Assembly (NCBI GenBank): GCA_020632885.1
Contig: JACKEQ010000004.1
Location: 186,001 to 250,000 of the forward strand
Direction of reading: 5' to 3'
DNA length: 64,000 nt
From: Alphaproteobacteria bacterium
Lineage (GTDB): Bacteria > Myxococcota_A > UBA796 > GCA-2862545
A program made the position numbers and the translations under genes. Each line of letters starts with the position of its first letter. Within the stretch, counting starts at the first letter, position 1. The notes beneath the pieces were generated by a model. It had not been told where the DNA came from, did no database searches, and saw nothing but the letters and a program-made list of their open reading frames with translations. This document shows positions 26,267-34,725 of the stretch, one piece after another.

Positions 26267-26614
26267 TCAGCGGACCCGGATGCCCCACATCAACCGCAGG
26301 CGCCCGAGCAGCTCGGCCTCCGCGTGATGCAGCTCGTCCGCGTTCGCGAGGTCGGAGAGCACCGTGTGGATGAACTCACGCGCGTTCGCGTTCTCGATCT
26401 CCGCAGCGAAGTCGAGGGCGGCCTGGGCCGTCTTGAAGCGGTTCTCGGCCTGCGTGATGGCTGCGGAGAACGTGTCGGCCCCGCCGATCTCCTCCCCGAG
26501 GTGCTTGAGCTCGTCGGCCTCTTCGGCAGTGAGCTTGCCGTCGGCGCTCGCGAGGTGGAGGGCGAGACCGGCGAGGGCGAGGATCTCGTCCCCGGAGAGC
26601 TGCGTGGCGTCCAT
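26267..26614 (-). CDS. Small TerB-like protein
   Basis: 115 residues, all helical. LALAGLALHLASADGKLTAEEADELKHLGEEIG carries the acidic D-G-x-x-x-x-E-E loop typical of TerB/DjlA-type helical bundles. GGAGGAGAAAGA before the ATG fixes the start. Its end is 6 bases from the convergent end of the operon before it. Role unknown; a second, larger TerB-like protein is encoded at 17.5 kb. Confidence 0.65.
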   Translation of the reverse strand: MDATQLSGDEILALAGLALHLASADGKLTAEEADELKHLGEEIGGADTFSAAITQAENRFKTAQAALDFAAEIENANAREFIHTVLSDLANADELHHAEAELLGRLRLMWGIRVR

Positions 26615-26656
26615 TCTTTCTCCTCCCGACGGCTTTACTGCGCGCCGGGGACCCGA

Positions 26657-27049
26657 TCAAGCAGGCGTGAACGTGAGGCAGACGCTGTTGATGCAGTAGC
26701 GCGTGCCGAGGGGGGGCGGGCCGTCCGGGAAGACGTGCCCGAGGTGGCTCCCGCAGGTCGCGCAGCGCACCTCGGTCCGGATCATGCCATGGGTGTGGTC
26801 GGCGTGCTCGGTGACCGTGCCCGCCTCGACCGCCTGCGTGAAGGACGGCCAGCCGCAGCCGCTGTGGAACTTGTCGGACGACGCGAACAGCTCCGTGCCG
26901 CAGCCCGCGCACGCGTACGTGCCGGAACCCTCGTGGTTCCAGTACTCGCCGGTGAACGCGCGCTCCGTGCCCGCTTCCCGGAGCACGTGGAACTGGAGCG
27001 GCGTGAGCTTCGCGCGCCAACCGGCGTCGTCGGTGGGGAACCCGGACAT
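26657..27049 (-). CDS. msrB: Peptide methionine-(R)-S-oxide reductase
   Basis: Repairs the R form of oxidised methionine. 130 residues. Two CxxC zinc pairs (YACAGCG and RCATCGSHLGHVF), the substrate-site HSGCGWPSF and the catalytic Cys in TRYCINSVCLTF identify it. The extra Cys three residues after INS replaces the more usual Ser and could serve as a resolving Cys; this is inference. The ATG at 27049 follows GGCGGAGGTGAAG; an upstream ATG at 27076 lies inside the neighbouring PDZ gene end. No signal peptide, hence cytoplasmic. It is 19 bases downstream of the PDZ gene and likely co-transcribed with it. Confidence 0.93.
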   Translation of the reverse strand: MSGFPTDDAGWRAKLTPLQFHVLREAGTERAFTGEYWNHEGSGTYACAGCGTELFASSDKFHSGCGWPSFTQAVEAGTVTEHADHTHGMIRTEVRCATCGSHLGHVFPDGPPPLGTRYCINSVCLTFTPA

Positions 27050-27068
27050 CTTCACCTCCGCCAGCGCC

Positions 27069-27842
27069 CTATCCACCCCAGCCCGTGTCGATCACCTCGA
27101 CGGCCTGCCGCTCGACGGAGAGCTCGAGCTCGAAGGCCCCCTGATCGTCGGACGCCTCGACCCCGAGCACCACGGCCGTGCCCTCCGAGCCCCGCATGGC
27201 GAGGTCCAGCTCGCGCTCGGACAGGGACTCCGCGGGGCGCCCGTCCACACTGACGATCCGGTCGCCCTCCCGCAGCCCGCGCGCCTCCGCGGGGCTCCCG
27301 GGCATCACGGCCGCCACGCGGAAGCCCCGGGACTCCATCACTGCGAGCACTCCGGTCTCCCCGGCGAAGTCCACCGGTAGCTCGAGGTCGACGGCGAGCA
27401 CCTCGTCGGTGGCCAGCACCCCGCGCACCGCGACCGACTCGGCCTCCACCTGGCCGTCCAGCCGACGGGCGAGCACCCGTACGGGTCCGGGCGGGACGGC
27501 GATCCGGAAGCGCCCGTCCTCCCCGACCGCGCCGGCCACGAGGTCACCTCCGAGCGTCTCGACCAGGGCCATCGCCCCCGCGGAGGGCCGACCGTCCTCG
27601 TCGCGCACGGTCCCCGTCACCACCGCCAGCTCCGCCACCGCGGGGGTCCCGCCTGCCGCGAGCTCCAGCACGCCCGGAGAGGGAGCGGCGGCCGAGATCG
27701 GCGCGACGGGCGGAGGTCCGGAGAGCACCGTCACGACGGGCCCCGGAGAGGCCGAAGTCCCCGAGGGGCCAGCCGCCACGGGTGCGTCCACCCATCGCAC
27801 CAGCAGGAGGGCCAGCAGGCCCAGAGCGTCGTACCGTCCCAT
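27069..27842 (-). CDS. PDZ-domain envelope protein with carboxypeptidase-regulatory-like domain
   Basis: 257 residues. A hydrophobic N-terminus (DALGLLALLLVRWVDAPVAA) serves as signal or anchor. Residues about 75-145 form a beta-sandwich of the carboxypeptidase regulatory type (VTGTVRDEDGRPSAGAMALVETLGG). Residues about 165-215 are a PDZ domain (VAAVMPGSPAEARGLREGDRIVSVDGRP). No protease domain is present, so it probably binds peptides or C-termini in the periplasm. GAGGTGCGC precedes ATG 27842. Upstream of msrB on the same strand. Confidence 0.75.
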   Translation of the reverse strand: MGRYDALGLLALLLVRWVDAPVAAGPSGTSASPGPVVTVLSGPPPVAPISAAAPSPGVLELAAGGTPAVAELAVVTGTVRDEDGRPSAGAMALVETLGGDLVAGAVGEDGRFRIAVPPGPVRVLARRLDGQVEAESVAVRGVLATDEVLAVDLELPVDFAGETGVLAVMESRGFRVAAVMPGSPAEARGLREGDRIVSVDGRPAESLSERELDLAMRGSEGTAVVLGVEASDDQGAFELELSVERQAVEVIDTGWGG

Positions 27843-27942
27843 GCGCACCTCGCACGATGATCATCGCGCGGGCCCGCCGTCCGGTTGTGAGCCGGCGGTC
27901 GAGAGTGTGTGCGGAGAACGTCGAGGAGACGTCCAGGAGACG

Positions 27943-28944
27943 TCAGAGGACCTCGAGCCTGTACGTCATGCACGGCAGCGACGTGCCGGGGTTCCGCAGC
28001 CAGACGCGGGCCGTGTACGTGGCGGGGACGGCGTCGTTGTTCGTGATCGTGACGGACTCGTTGTCGGACGAGCTGGTGCTCACCCCGACGGGCGACCCGA
28101 CGTCCGGGTACACGTAGAGGTCGATGTCGCCTTCGGCGTGGGTGAACAGGACCGTGACGGTGACCGTGGCCCCGGCGGCCACCTCGAAGTCGAGGTAGTC
28201 CTCCGCGTTCGTGCTCTCGACCGTGAGGTCCTGGGGGGGCAGGACGAACGTGGCCGTGTCCCGCGTGTCGTTCGGCTCGTAGGCGTCCGGCAGGCAGGGC
28301 GGAGGCTCGACCAGGGTGTAGTTGAGCGTGTAGTTGATGCAGTCGCCCGTGGCGACGGTGACCTCGCCGAACACCCGGAGCAGCGCGTCCGACGGGTTGT
28401 GGAAGTCGACCGTCTGGTAGCCGCCGCCCGGGTAGACCGGGTGGTCCGCGGGATAGGTGCCCGCCTCGGGGAGGGCGACCTCGGAGCCGGCGCCCTGGAC
28501 CAGGCGGAGATCCGGCTCCCCGAAGATGGCCGTGTTCCCCCACTCCACACGCACGGAGAGGTCGGACTCCGGCGGCATGTCGACGCTCCAGAAGTCCGGG
28601 CTCGACTGCGAGGTGAGGAAGTAGCCGTTCGCGATGGGCAGCGCGGCGACCGTGCTGTCGTTGGGCTCGCTGGGGTCGTCGCTGCACGGGCTCACGGTGT
28701 CGGTGTCGGCGTCGGTGTCCGCATCGGCGTCCGCGTCCGTGTCCGAGTCCGCATCGGAGTCCGAGTCCGCGTCGGCGTCCGCGTCCGCATCGGAGTCGAC
28801 GTCGGCGTCCGCATCGGAGTCGGCATCCGCGTCCGCGTCGGTGTCGGCGTCCCCCCCGCCGGTGGGTACCGGATCGAGCCCGCCAGCGCAGGCCGCCAGC
28901 GCGGCGGAGAGGGAGAACAGGAAGAGGAGGTCCCGGTTTCGCAT
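27943..28944 (-). CDS. Lipoprotein with (Asp-x)n linker and two PPC-like domains
   Basis: 333 residues. The signal MRNRDLLFLFSLSAALAAC is of usual length with basic residues and lipobox LAAC. Residues 32-82 are a strict alternation of Asp with Ala, Thr, Ser or Val. Two beta-domains follow, each introduced by EPND (CSDDPSEPNDSTVAALPIA and DAYEPNDTRDTATFVLPP) and carrying DIDLYVYPD, typical of pre-peptidase C-terminal (PPC) domains. Probably displayed on the cell surface, the acidic stretch acting as a stiff, ion-binding spacer; this is inference. Divergent from trmO by 38 bases. Confidence 0.8.
   Translation of the reverse strand: MRNRDLLFLFSLSAALAACAGGLDPVPTGGGDADTDADADADSDADADVDSDADADADADSDSDADSDTDADADADTDADTDTVSPCSDDPSEPNDSTVAALPIANGYFLTSQSSPDFWSVDMPPESDLSVRVEWGNTAIFGEPDLRLVQGAGSEVALPEAGTYPADHPVYPGGGYQTVDFHNPSDALLRVFGEVTVATGDCINYTLNYTLVEPPPCLPDAYEPNDTRDTATFVLPPQDLTVESTNAEDYLDFEVAAGATVTVTVLFTHAEGDIDLYVYPDVGSPVGVSTSSSDNESVTITNNDAVPATYTARVWLRNPGTSLPCMTYRLEVL
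28699..28851. repeat. Asp-x dipeptide-coding low-complexity repeat
   Basis: 153 bases of imperfect hexamer repeats (GTCGGC, GTCCGC, GTCGGA read on the plus strand). They encode 51 residues with Asp at every second position in the lipoprotein on the minus strand. Same type as the longer tract at 42.1-42.4 kb. Confidence 0.85.
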
Positions 28945-28982
28945 GGGTGTAGTCTACCGCCTCCCGGACCGGATGGCGCGCG

Positions 28983-29489
28983 ATGGACGACGACGACCGC
29001 GACTACGTGGGCTCGGTGCCCTTCCCGACCTCGATCGAGGCCGTGCCGATCGGCCGGATCCACTCGCCCTGGCGCCAGCGGCACGGCACGCCGCGCCAGC
29101 CGGGGCTCACGTCCGCCAAGGAGGGCGGCGAGGTGGACGGCAGCATCGAGCTGTTCCCGGAGGTCGTGGCCCCGGAGAGCCTGCGCCACCTGGAGACGTT
29201 CGACTGGATCTGGATCGTGTCGTGGTTCCACCTCAACGGGTCGCGCCGACGCCCGCTCGTGCGCCCTCCGCGGGGTGGCGAGAAGCGCGGTGTGTTCGCG
29301 ACCCGATCGCCTCACCGGCCCAACCCGATCGGCCTCTCCGCGGTCCAGCTGCTCCGCGTGGAGGGCACCTTCGTGCACGTTCGCGGCCTGGATCTGCTGG
29401 ACGGCACGCCCGTCCTCGACATCAAGCCCTACATCCCGGACTTCGACGCACGACCGGAAGCCCGACGCGGATGGCTCGACGGGACCTGA
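28983..29489 (+). CDS. trmO: TrmO-family tRNA (t6A37) methyltransferase
   Basis: 168 residues. IGRIHSPWRQRHGTPRQPGL, FDWIWIVSWFHLNG, GVFATRSPHRPNPIGLSAVQLL and GLDLLDGTPVLDIKPYIP are the conserved blocks of TrmO (also called TsaA/YaeB or UPF0066). The family uses S-adenosylmethionine to add a methyl group to t6A at position 37 of certain threonine tRNAs. The length matches the single-domain form without the C-terminal extension of E. coli. Stand-alone gene, 38 bases from the divergent lipoprotein gene. Confidence 0.9.
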   Translation: MDDDDRDYVGSVPFPTSIEAVPIGRIHSPWRQRHGTPRQPGLTSAKEGGEVDGSIELFPEVVAPESLRHLETFDWIWIVSWFHLNGSRRRPLVRPPRGGEKRGVFATRSPHRPNPIGLSAVQLLRVEGTFVHVRGLDLLDGTPVLDIKPYIPDFDARPEARRGWLDGT

Positions 29490-29532
29490 CGACCGGCCCG
29501 GCCTGGGCTAGTCTTCCACACCGGAGTCCGTC

Positions 29533-31404
29533 ATGTCGCGCCTCTCGCTCTGCTCTGTCCTCGCTGTCCTCGCTCTCGGCGCCTGCAACGGCGACAAGGC
29601 CTTCGTCGTCAGCAACATCCCTCCCGCTGTCACGATCGACTCGCCCGAGGAGGGCGAGATCTTCGAGGACGGCGAGCCCGTCGAGGTCACCGGTCGCGTG
29701 CGCGACGACGGCAACGTCACCAGCCTGGCGATCACCTGGGAGAGCTCGATCGACGGTGAGCTCACCGACAACGATCCGCCCGACCCCGACGGCCTGGTGG
29801 AGCTCATCACCTCCAACCTCTCGGAGGGCATTCACGTGATCACCCTGCGCGCCACCGACCCCGGCGGCGAGCAGGCGGAGGACACCGTGGAGATCGAGGT
29901 CCTCAACTCGCCGGACGTGCCGAGCATCACGATCGTCCACCCCTCCCCCAACGCCAACCCGCCCACGGTGGGGGTCGCGGGGCAGCCGTTCACGTTCATG
30001 GCGTCCGTCTCGGACCCCTCGGACGCCGCGTCGGACCTCGAGGTCACGGTGTCCGCCAATCCCGGCGGGTTCCTCTGCTCGATGAACCCGGACGGCTCGG
30101 GCTCCGGCACCTGCACGTCCACCCTCGGCATCGGCGTGTACGCGCTCACCTTCACGGTCGTCGACACCGACGGGTTCAGCGCGGACGCCGCGGTCTCCTT
30201 CCAGGTGCGCGACGCCGCGGACGTCGACCAGGACGGCGACGGCCACACGCCGAACGGCGGCGACTGCAACGACAGCTCGATCACGATCTACCCCGGCGCG
30301 CCCGAGGTCTGTGACGGTCAGGACAACGACTGCAACCCGCTCACGGCCATCGACGTCAACAGCCCCTGCTACGACGACGACGGCGACGGCTACTGCGAGG
30401 GTCCGCCCTGCACCAACACGCCGAACACGATCCCCGACTGCAACGACCAGAACCCCGGCGCCTACCCGCAGGCCCCCGAGGTCTGCAACAACGCGGACGA
30501 CGACTGTGACGGCCAGATCGACGAGGGCCTCGGGGCCGAGCTCTACTGGTACGACGGCGACCAGGACGGCTACGGCGCGGGGGCTGCCACGTCGAGCTGC
30601 GACGGTCCGCCCGTCGGGCACGCCACGCTCACGGGCGACTGCGACGACCTCCAGCCCAACATCAATCCCGGCCAGACCGAGATCCAGAACGGGGTCGACG
30701 ACAACTGCAACGGCCAGATCGACGAGGCCGGCCCCAACTTCGACGACGACGGCGACGGCTACTGCGAGGCCCCGCCCTGCACCAACGCCTCGGGCACCAC
30801 GCCCGACTGCGACGATGCCAACAGCAACGTGAACCCGGGCGCCGTGGAGATCTGCGGTGATGGCGTCGACAACAACTGCGACAGCCTCACCAACGAGCAG
30901 AACGCGGTCGGGTGCGTGCTGTTCTACGCGGACGCCGACAACGACGGCTTCGGGGCCAACGGCGGGTCGGCCTGCTACTGCGAGGCCCAGTTCCCCTACA
31001 CGGCGGCCAACACGGGCGACTGCGACGACTCCAACGCCCTCGTGAGCCCCGGGCAGACCGGCTGGTTCTCGAGCCCCAGCAACGGATCGTTCGACTACAA
31101 CTGCGACGGCGCGACCACCCAACGGTGGACCACGGGCTCCTCGGGCTGTCAGGTGGCCGGCATCGGCTGCAACGGCCAGGACGGCTGGCTCGGCGGCAGC
31201 ATCCCGCAGTGCGGCCAGAGCGGCGCGTTCCAGGGCGACTGCGGGCTCGACTACCTCGCGCTCATCGCGGGCTGCGGGTCGAGCTGCCTCGGAACGTGCA
31301 TCGCCGGCGTGAACGCGAACTGCTTCCAGTGCCTCCTCAGCGCCTGTCCGGCCTCGCAGGTCTGCGAGTCCGAGAACACCGGCCGCATCCAGGAATGCCA
31401 CTGA
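29533..31404 (+). CDS. MopE-repeat lipoprotein with Ig-like domains
   Basis: 623 residues. Signal MSRLSLCSVLAVLALGAC (lipobox LGAC); CGGAGTCCGTC precedes the ATG. Residues 28-230 form two Ig/PKD-like domains (AVTIDSPEEGEIFEDGEPVEVTG; ITIVHPSPNANPP). Residues about 232-510 carry five units of the putative metal-binding type seen in MopE: GDCNDxxxxxxPGxxExCxxxDNDC, with linking DxDGDGY stretches. The C-terminal 110 residues are rich in Cys (about 18) and end in GRIQECH. Likely anchored outside the cell and binding calcium or other metal ions; the ion is not known. Overlaps the next, related gene by 10 bases. Confidence 0.85.
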   Translation: MSRLSLCSVLAVLALGACNGDKAFVVSNIPPAVTIDSPEEGEIFEDGEPVEVTGRVRDDGNVTSLAITWESSIDGELTDNDPPDPDGLVELITSNLSEGIHVITLRATDPGGEQAEDTVEIEVLNSPDVPSITIVHPSPNANPPTVGVAGQPFTFMASVSDPSDAASDLEVTVSANPGGFLCSMNPDGSGSGTCTSTLGIGVYALTFTVVDTDGFSADAAVSFQVRDAADVDQDGDGHTPNGGDCNDSSITIYPGAPEVCDGQDNDCNPLTAIDVNSPCYDDDGDGYCEGPPCTNTPNTIPDCNDQNPGAYPQAPEVCNNADDDCDGQIDEGLGAELYWYDGDQDGYGAGAATSSCDGPPVGHATLTGDCDDLQPNINPGQTEIQNGVDDNCNGQIDEAGPNFDDDGDGYCEAPPCTNASGTTPDCDDANSNVNPGAVEICGDGVDNNCDSLTNEQNAVGCVLFYADADNDGFGANGGSACYCEAQFPYTAANTGDCDDSNALVSPGQTGWFSSPSNGSFDYNCDGATTQRWTTGSSGCQVAGIGCNGQDGWLGGSIPQCGQSGAFQGDCGLDYLALIAGCGSSCLGTCIAGVNANCFQCLLSACPASQVCESENTGRIQECH

Positions 31405-34208
31405 GGTTGCTCGGTCTGCTCGCGCTCACCGGCTGCTGGGTGAGCGAGCAGTCCCTCGTGGACGCCCAGGACCGGGACGGCGACGGCTTCCTGCCCGTCG
31501 AGCTCGGCGGGGACGACTGCGCCCCCGACGACCCCGCCGTCCATCCCGGAGCCCTCGAGCTCTGCGGGGACGGTGTGGACAACGACTGCGACGGCCTCGT
31601 GGACGACCAGGGGGTCGGCGCGCTGACGTTCTTCCAGGACGACGACGGCGACGGCTTCGGCCGGGAGCTCACCGCGATCCAGGCGTGCGCGGCGCCCCCG
31701 GGGCACGCGGCGATCGCGGGAGACTGCGACGACGCGGACGCGGACCGGCGGCCGGGCGTGGCGGATGCCTGCAACGGCGTGGACGACGACTGCGACGGCT
31801 TCGTCGACGAGGACGAGCAACCCATCGTGCAGTTCCCCGACGACGACCAGGACGGGCACGGCGACTTCGCCAGGCTCACCCGCGCGTGCGTCCTGCTCCC
31901 CCACCACGTCTACGCCGCGGGCGACTGCGACGACACCGACGGGAGCATCCACAACGACGCGTCGGACGACAACTGCGACGGCGTCGACAACGACTGCGAC
32001 GGGGTGCCCGACGACGACGCCCCCTACGCGGACTGGTTCCCGGACGTCGACGGAGACGCGTGGGGTGACGCGGACGCGCTCGCCGTACGGAGCTGCCTGC
32101 CGGTCCCGGACCACGTCACGAACCAGGGCGACTGCGACGACACGAACCCCACGATCAACCCCGGCGCAACCGACATCTGCGACGGCATCGACCAGGACTG
32201 CGACGGCGCCCTGGACGACGACAGCCAGGTCACCCTCTACTTCCTCGATCTCGACGGTGACGGAGCCGGGGCACCCGGCACGGGCTTCGAGAGCTGTGGA
32301 GACATCCCGGGGGCCGTGCTCGACGACGACGACTGCAACGACGCGGACCCCGGCATCCGGCCCGGCGTCGAGGACCTCTGCGACGGCGTCGACCAGGACT
32401 GCGACCAGGACATCGACGAGGACGCCCCCCGCCAGGTCTGGTACCCCGACGACGACGACGACAACTGGGGGCTCACCTCCCAGGGCGTGTTGAGCTGCGC
32501 GCAGCCCCCCGGCCACGTCGACGACCCCGGCGACTGCGACGATGCCGACCCTTCGGTCCACCCCGGCCAGGTGGACGCCTGCAACGCGACCGACGACGAC
32601 TGTGACGGCGCGGCCGACGAGGACGCGACGTTCAGCGTCTGGTACCCCGACGCGGACGGCGACCTCTGGGGGCTCACCACGGCGGGCGTGCTGGCCTGTG
32701 CCCAGCCCGCCGGTCACCAGCCCGACGGTGGCGACTGCGACGACACCGACGGCGCGGTACATCCCGGTGTGGTCGACCTGTGCGACGGCACCGACTCCGA
32801 CTGCGACGGCCAGATCGACGACGACGCCACCTTCGTGCTCGTGTTCCCCGACGCGGACGGCGACGGCCTCGGGAACGGCAGCCTGGGCTTCTCGACCTGC
32901 GCACCGCCCTCCGGCACGGTCACCACGGCCGGCGACTGCGACGACACGAGGGCCAACGTGACCGTTCGCACGTGGTACCCGGACACGGACGCGGACGGCT
33001 TCGGGGCACCCCCGGGCATCACGATCTGCGATCAGCCCGCCGCCCACGTGTCGAACGACGACGACTGCGACGACACCCTCGCCACCGTGAGCCCCAACCG
33101 GCCCGAGGTGTGTGGCGACGGGCTCGACAACGACTGCTCGACCGCGACGGACTGCGCGTGGTCCGGCACGACCCTCGACGGCGAGGCCCAGATCGACCTC
33201 ACGCCGCAGGCCGGGTGGTTCCTCGGAGCGCTGCCCGACCTGAACCAGGACGAGGTGGGCGAGTACTGGGTCGCCAAGCCCACGGCCACCCAGGTGTTCT
33301 ACGGGCGCGCGACGCCGCCGAACCTCACGGGCACACCGGACCTCACCTTCCCCGCGGGCTGCCGGCTCCACGCCGTCGATGGCGTGGGCGACGCCCCCAT
33401 CACCGTGGTCTGCACGCGGTCCGGCGAGGTGCGCCTCTACCCCGAGCCCCCGAGCAACCAGGCGTTGGTGGTGACCGGTGTCCGCCCGGGGTTCGGGCGG
33501 ATCTGGGCCGCCGGCCGCTCGGGGCTCTGGATCGGGTCGGACGACGACCTCCGCTTCTACGTCGTCCAGATCGCCGCGTTCACGGAGTCGGACGCCAACG
33601 TGGAGATCCGCGTCGCCGCCCAGCAGATCGCGGTGGTCCAGGGCGATGCCGACGACGTGCTGTTCCTGCTGGAGAACGACACCCTCCACCAGTTCTCTGG
33701 GTTGGTGCCCGGGATCTATGGGCTGTCCGACGCCCTCGTGTCCAGCGGCCAGCCCTCCACCTCCGTGGAGATCGACACCGTGCGTCTCGGCCGGTACCAG
33801 ACGGCGCTCCAGGTCCACACCTACCTGACGAGCCCCGTGGTGCAGTCGGTCACCCACCTCCACCTCCCCCCCTGGACGATCGGGGAGGACCCCCTGTCCG
33901 GCGGGTTGCGCGCGCTCGGCTTCCCGAACGAGGCCCTCACCCACTCCGCCGTCCCCGATGCCACCGACGACGGCGAGCTCGACTGGGCCATGCGAGCGGG
34001 CACCACGTACAGCCGGATCGGCCTCGTGTACCGCGGCGAGAGTGGCGACAGCTACGCCACCGACGTCGACGCCTGGTTCGTGGAGTCGGGGGCATCATCC
34101 GACCTCGAGCTGCTCCTCGTCGCCGATATGGACGCAGACGGAGATACAGACCTCGTCTTCCGCGATACTGCGGGCCACCTGCTCGTCCACCTGCGCGACC
34201 TCCAGTGA
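31395..34208 (+). CDS. Second MopE-repeat lipoprotein with C-terminal propeller-like domain
   Basis: 937 residues. The ATG at 31395 lies inside the end of the preceding gene; MPLRLLGLLALTGC gives a short signal with lipobox LTGC. Residues about 25-586 hold nine MopE-type units (GDCDDxDPxxxPGxxDxCDGxDxDCDG), each with a spacer of the kind VWYPDADGDLWGLTTxGVLxCAQP. Residues about 590-937 repeat short blades such as LPDLNQDEVGEYWVAK and LLLVADMDADGDTDLVFRD, like FG-GAP/integrin-type beta-propellers. Tandem with the previous gene and probably made together; both would decorate the surface. Confidence 0.85.
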   Translation: MPLRLLGLLALTGCWVSEQSLVDAQDRDGDGFLPVELGGDDCAPDDPAVHPGALELCGDGVDNDCDGLVDDQGVGALTFFQDDDGDGFGRELTAIQACAAPPGHAAIAGDCDDADADRRPGVADACNGVDDDCDGFVDEDEQPIVQFPDDDQDGHGDFARLTRACVLLPHHVYAAGDCDDTDGSIHNDASDDNCDGVDNDCDGVPDDDAPYADWFPDVDGDAWGDADALAVRSCLPVPDHVTNQGDCDDTNPTINPGATDICDGIDQDCDGALDDDSQVTLYFLDLDGDGAGAPGTGFESCGDIPGAVLDDDDCNDADPGIRPGVEDLCDGVDQDCDQDIDEDAPRQVWYPDDDDDNWGLTSQGVLSCAQPPGHVDDPGDCDDADPSVHPGQVDACNATDDDCDGAADEDATFSVWYPDADGDLWGLTTAGVLACAQPAGHQPDGGDCDDTDGAVHPGVVDLCDGTDSDCDGQIDDDATFVLVFPDADGDGLGNGSLGFSTCAPPSGTVTTAGDCDDTRANVTVRTWYPDTDADGFGAPPGITICDQPAAHVSNDDDCDDTLATVSPNRPEVCGDGLDNDCSTATDCAWSGTTLDGEAQIDLTPQAGWFLGALPDLNQDEVGEYWVAKPTATQVFYGRATPPNLTGTPDLTFPAGCRLHAVDGVGDAPITVVCTRSGEVRLYPEPPSNQALVVTGVRPGFGRIWAAGRSGLWIGSDDDLRFYVVQIAAFTESDANVEIRVAAQQIAVVQGDADDVLFLLENDTLHQFSGLVPGIYGLSDALVSSGQPSTSVEIDTVRLGRYQTALQVHTYLTSPVVQSVTHLHLPPWTIGEDPLSGGLRALGFPNEALTHSAVPDATDDGELDWAMRAGTTYSRIGLVYRGESGDSYATDVDAWFVESGASSDLELLLVADMDADGDTDLVFRDTAGHLLVHLRDLQ

Positions 34209-34221
34209 GCCACGGAGTCCC

Positions 34222-34710
34222 ATGAACCCCCGCACCTCTCTCGCGATCACCGCCGTGCTGATGGTCGTGATGTTCTTCGCAGCACGCTTCTACATCGGGC
34301 GCGCCCTCGACAGGTCGGCCGAGGTCCCGGGCCGACCGACCCCGCCGGTCCACGTCGTCGACATGGCCGGTCCGGCCCCCGAGCGCCCCCCTGCGCCGCC
34401 CGAGGCCGAGCCGACCCCCGAGGAGCTCGCGATGCAGCAGGTCGAGGGGGCCCTCATGGCCTTCACGACCCTGGTCGAGCTGCAGGACGAGGCGCGCATG
34501 GAGAGCGCCGAGTCCGCCGTGGCGGGCTGGGAAGCGCTCGACGACGCCACCATCCAGCGCGTGCCCGAGGCCGACCGGGCCGAGCTGGAGCGCCTGATGG
34601 GCATCGTGCCCTCGCAGATCCCCGAGGTCCCCGAGCTCGAAGACGTCCGCGCGCGCTTCGTGGCCGGTCGGGCGCGGGTGTTGGGCCTCTGGGGCCGCTC
34701 CGCGCCCTGA
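34222..34710 (+). CDS. Single-helix membrane protein, unknown
   Basis: 162 residues. An N-terminal helix (SLAITAVLMVVMFFAARFYIG, about 6-26) is followed by a Pro/Glu-rich stretch (PAPERPPAPPEAEPTPEEL) and a helical C-terminal part (LMAFTTLVELQDEARMESAESAVAGWEAL). Probably anchored with the C-terminus outside the cytoplasm. It follows the MopE gene by 13 bases and may belong to the same transcript. No family recognised. Confidence 0.65.
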   Translation: MNPRTSLAITAVLMVVMFFAARFYIGRALDRSAEVPGRPTPPVHVVDMAGPAPERPPAPPEAEPTPEELAMQQVEGALMAFTTLVELQDEARMESAESAVAGWEALDDATIQRVPEADRAELERLMGIVPSQIPEVPELEDVRARFVAGRARVLGLWGRSAP

Positions 34711-34725
34711 GCCGCCCGGAGGGCC

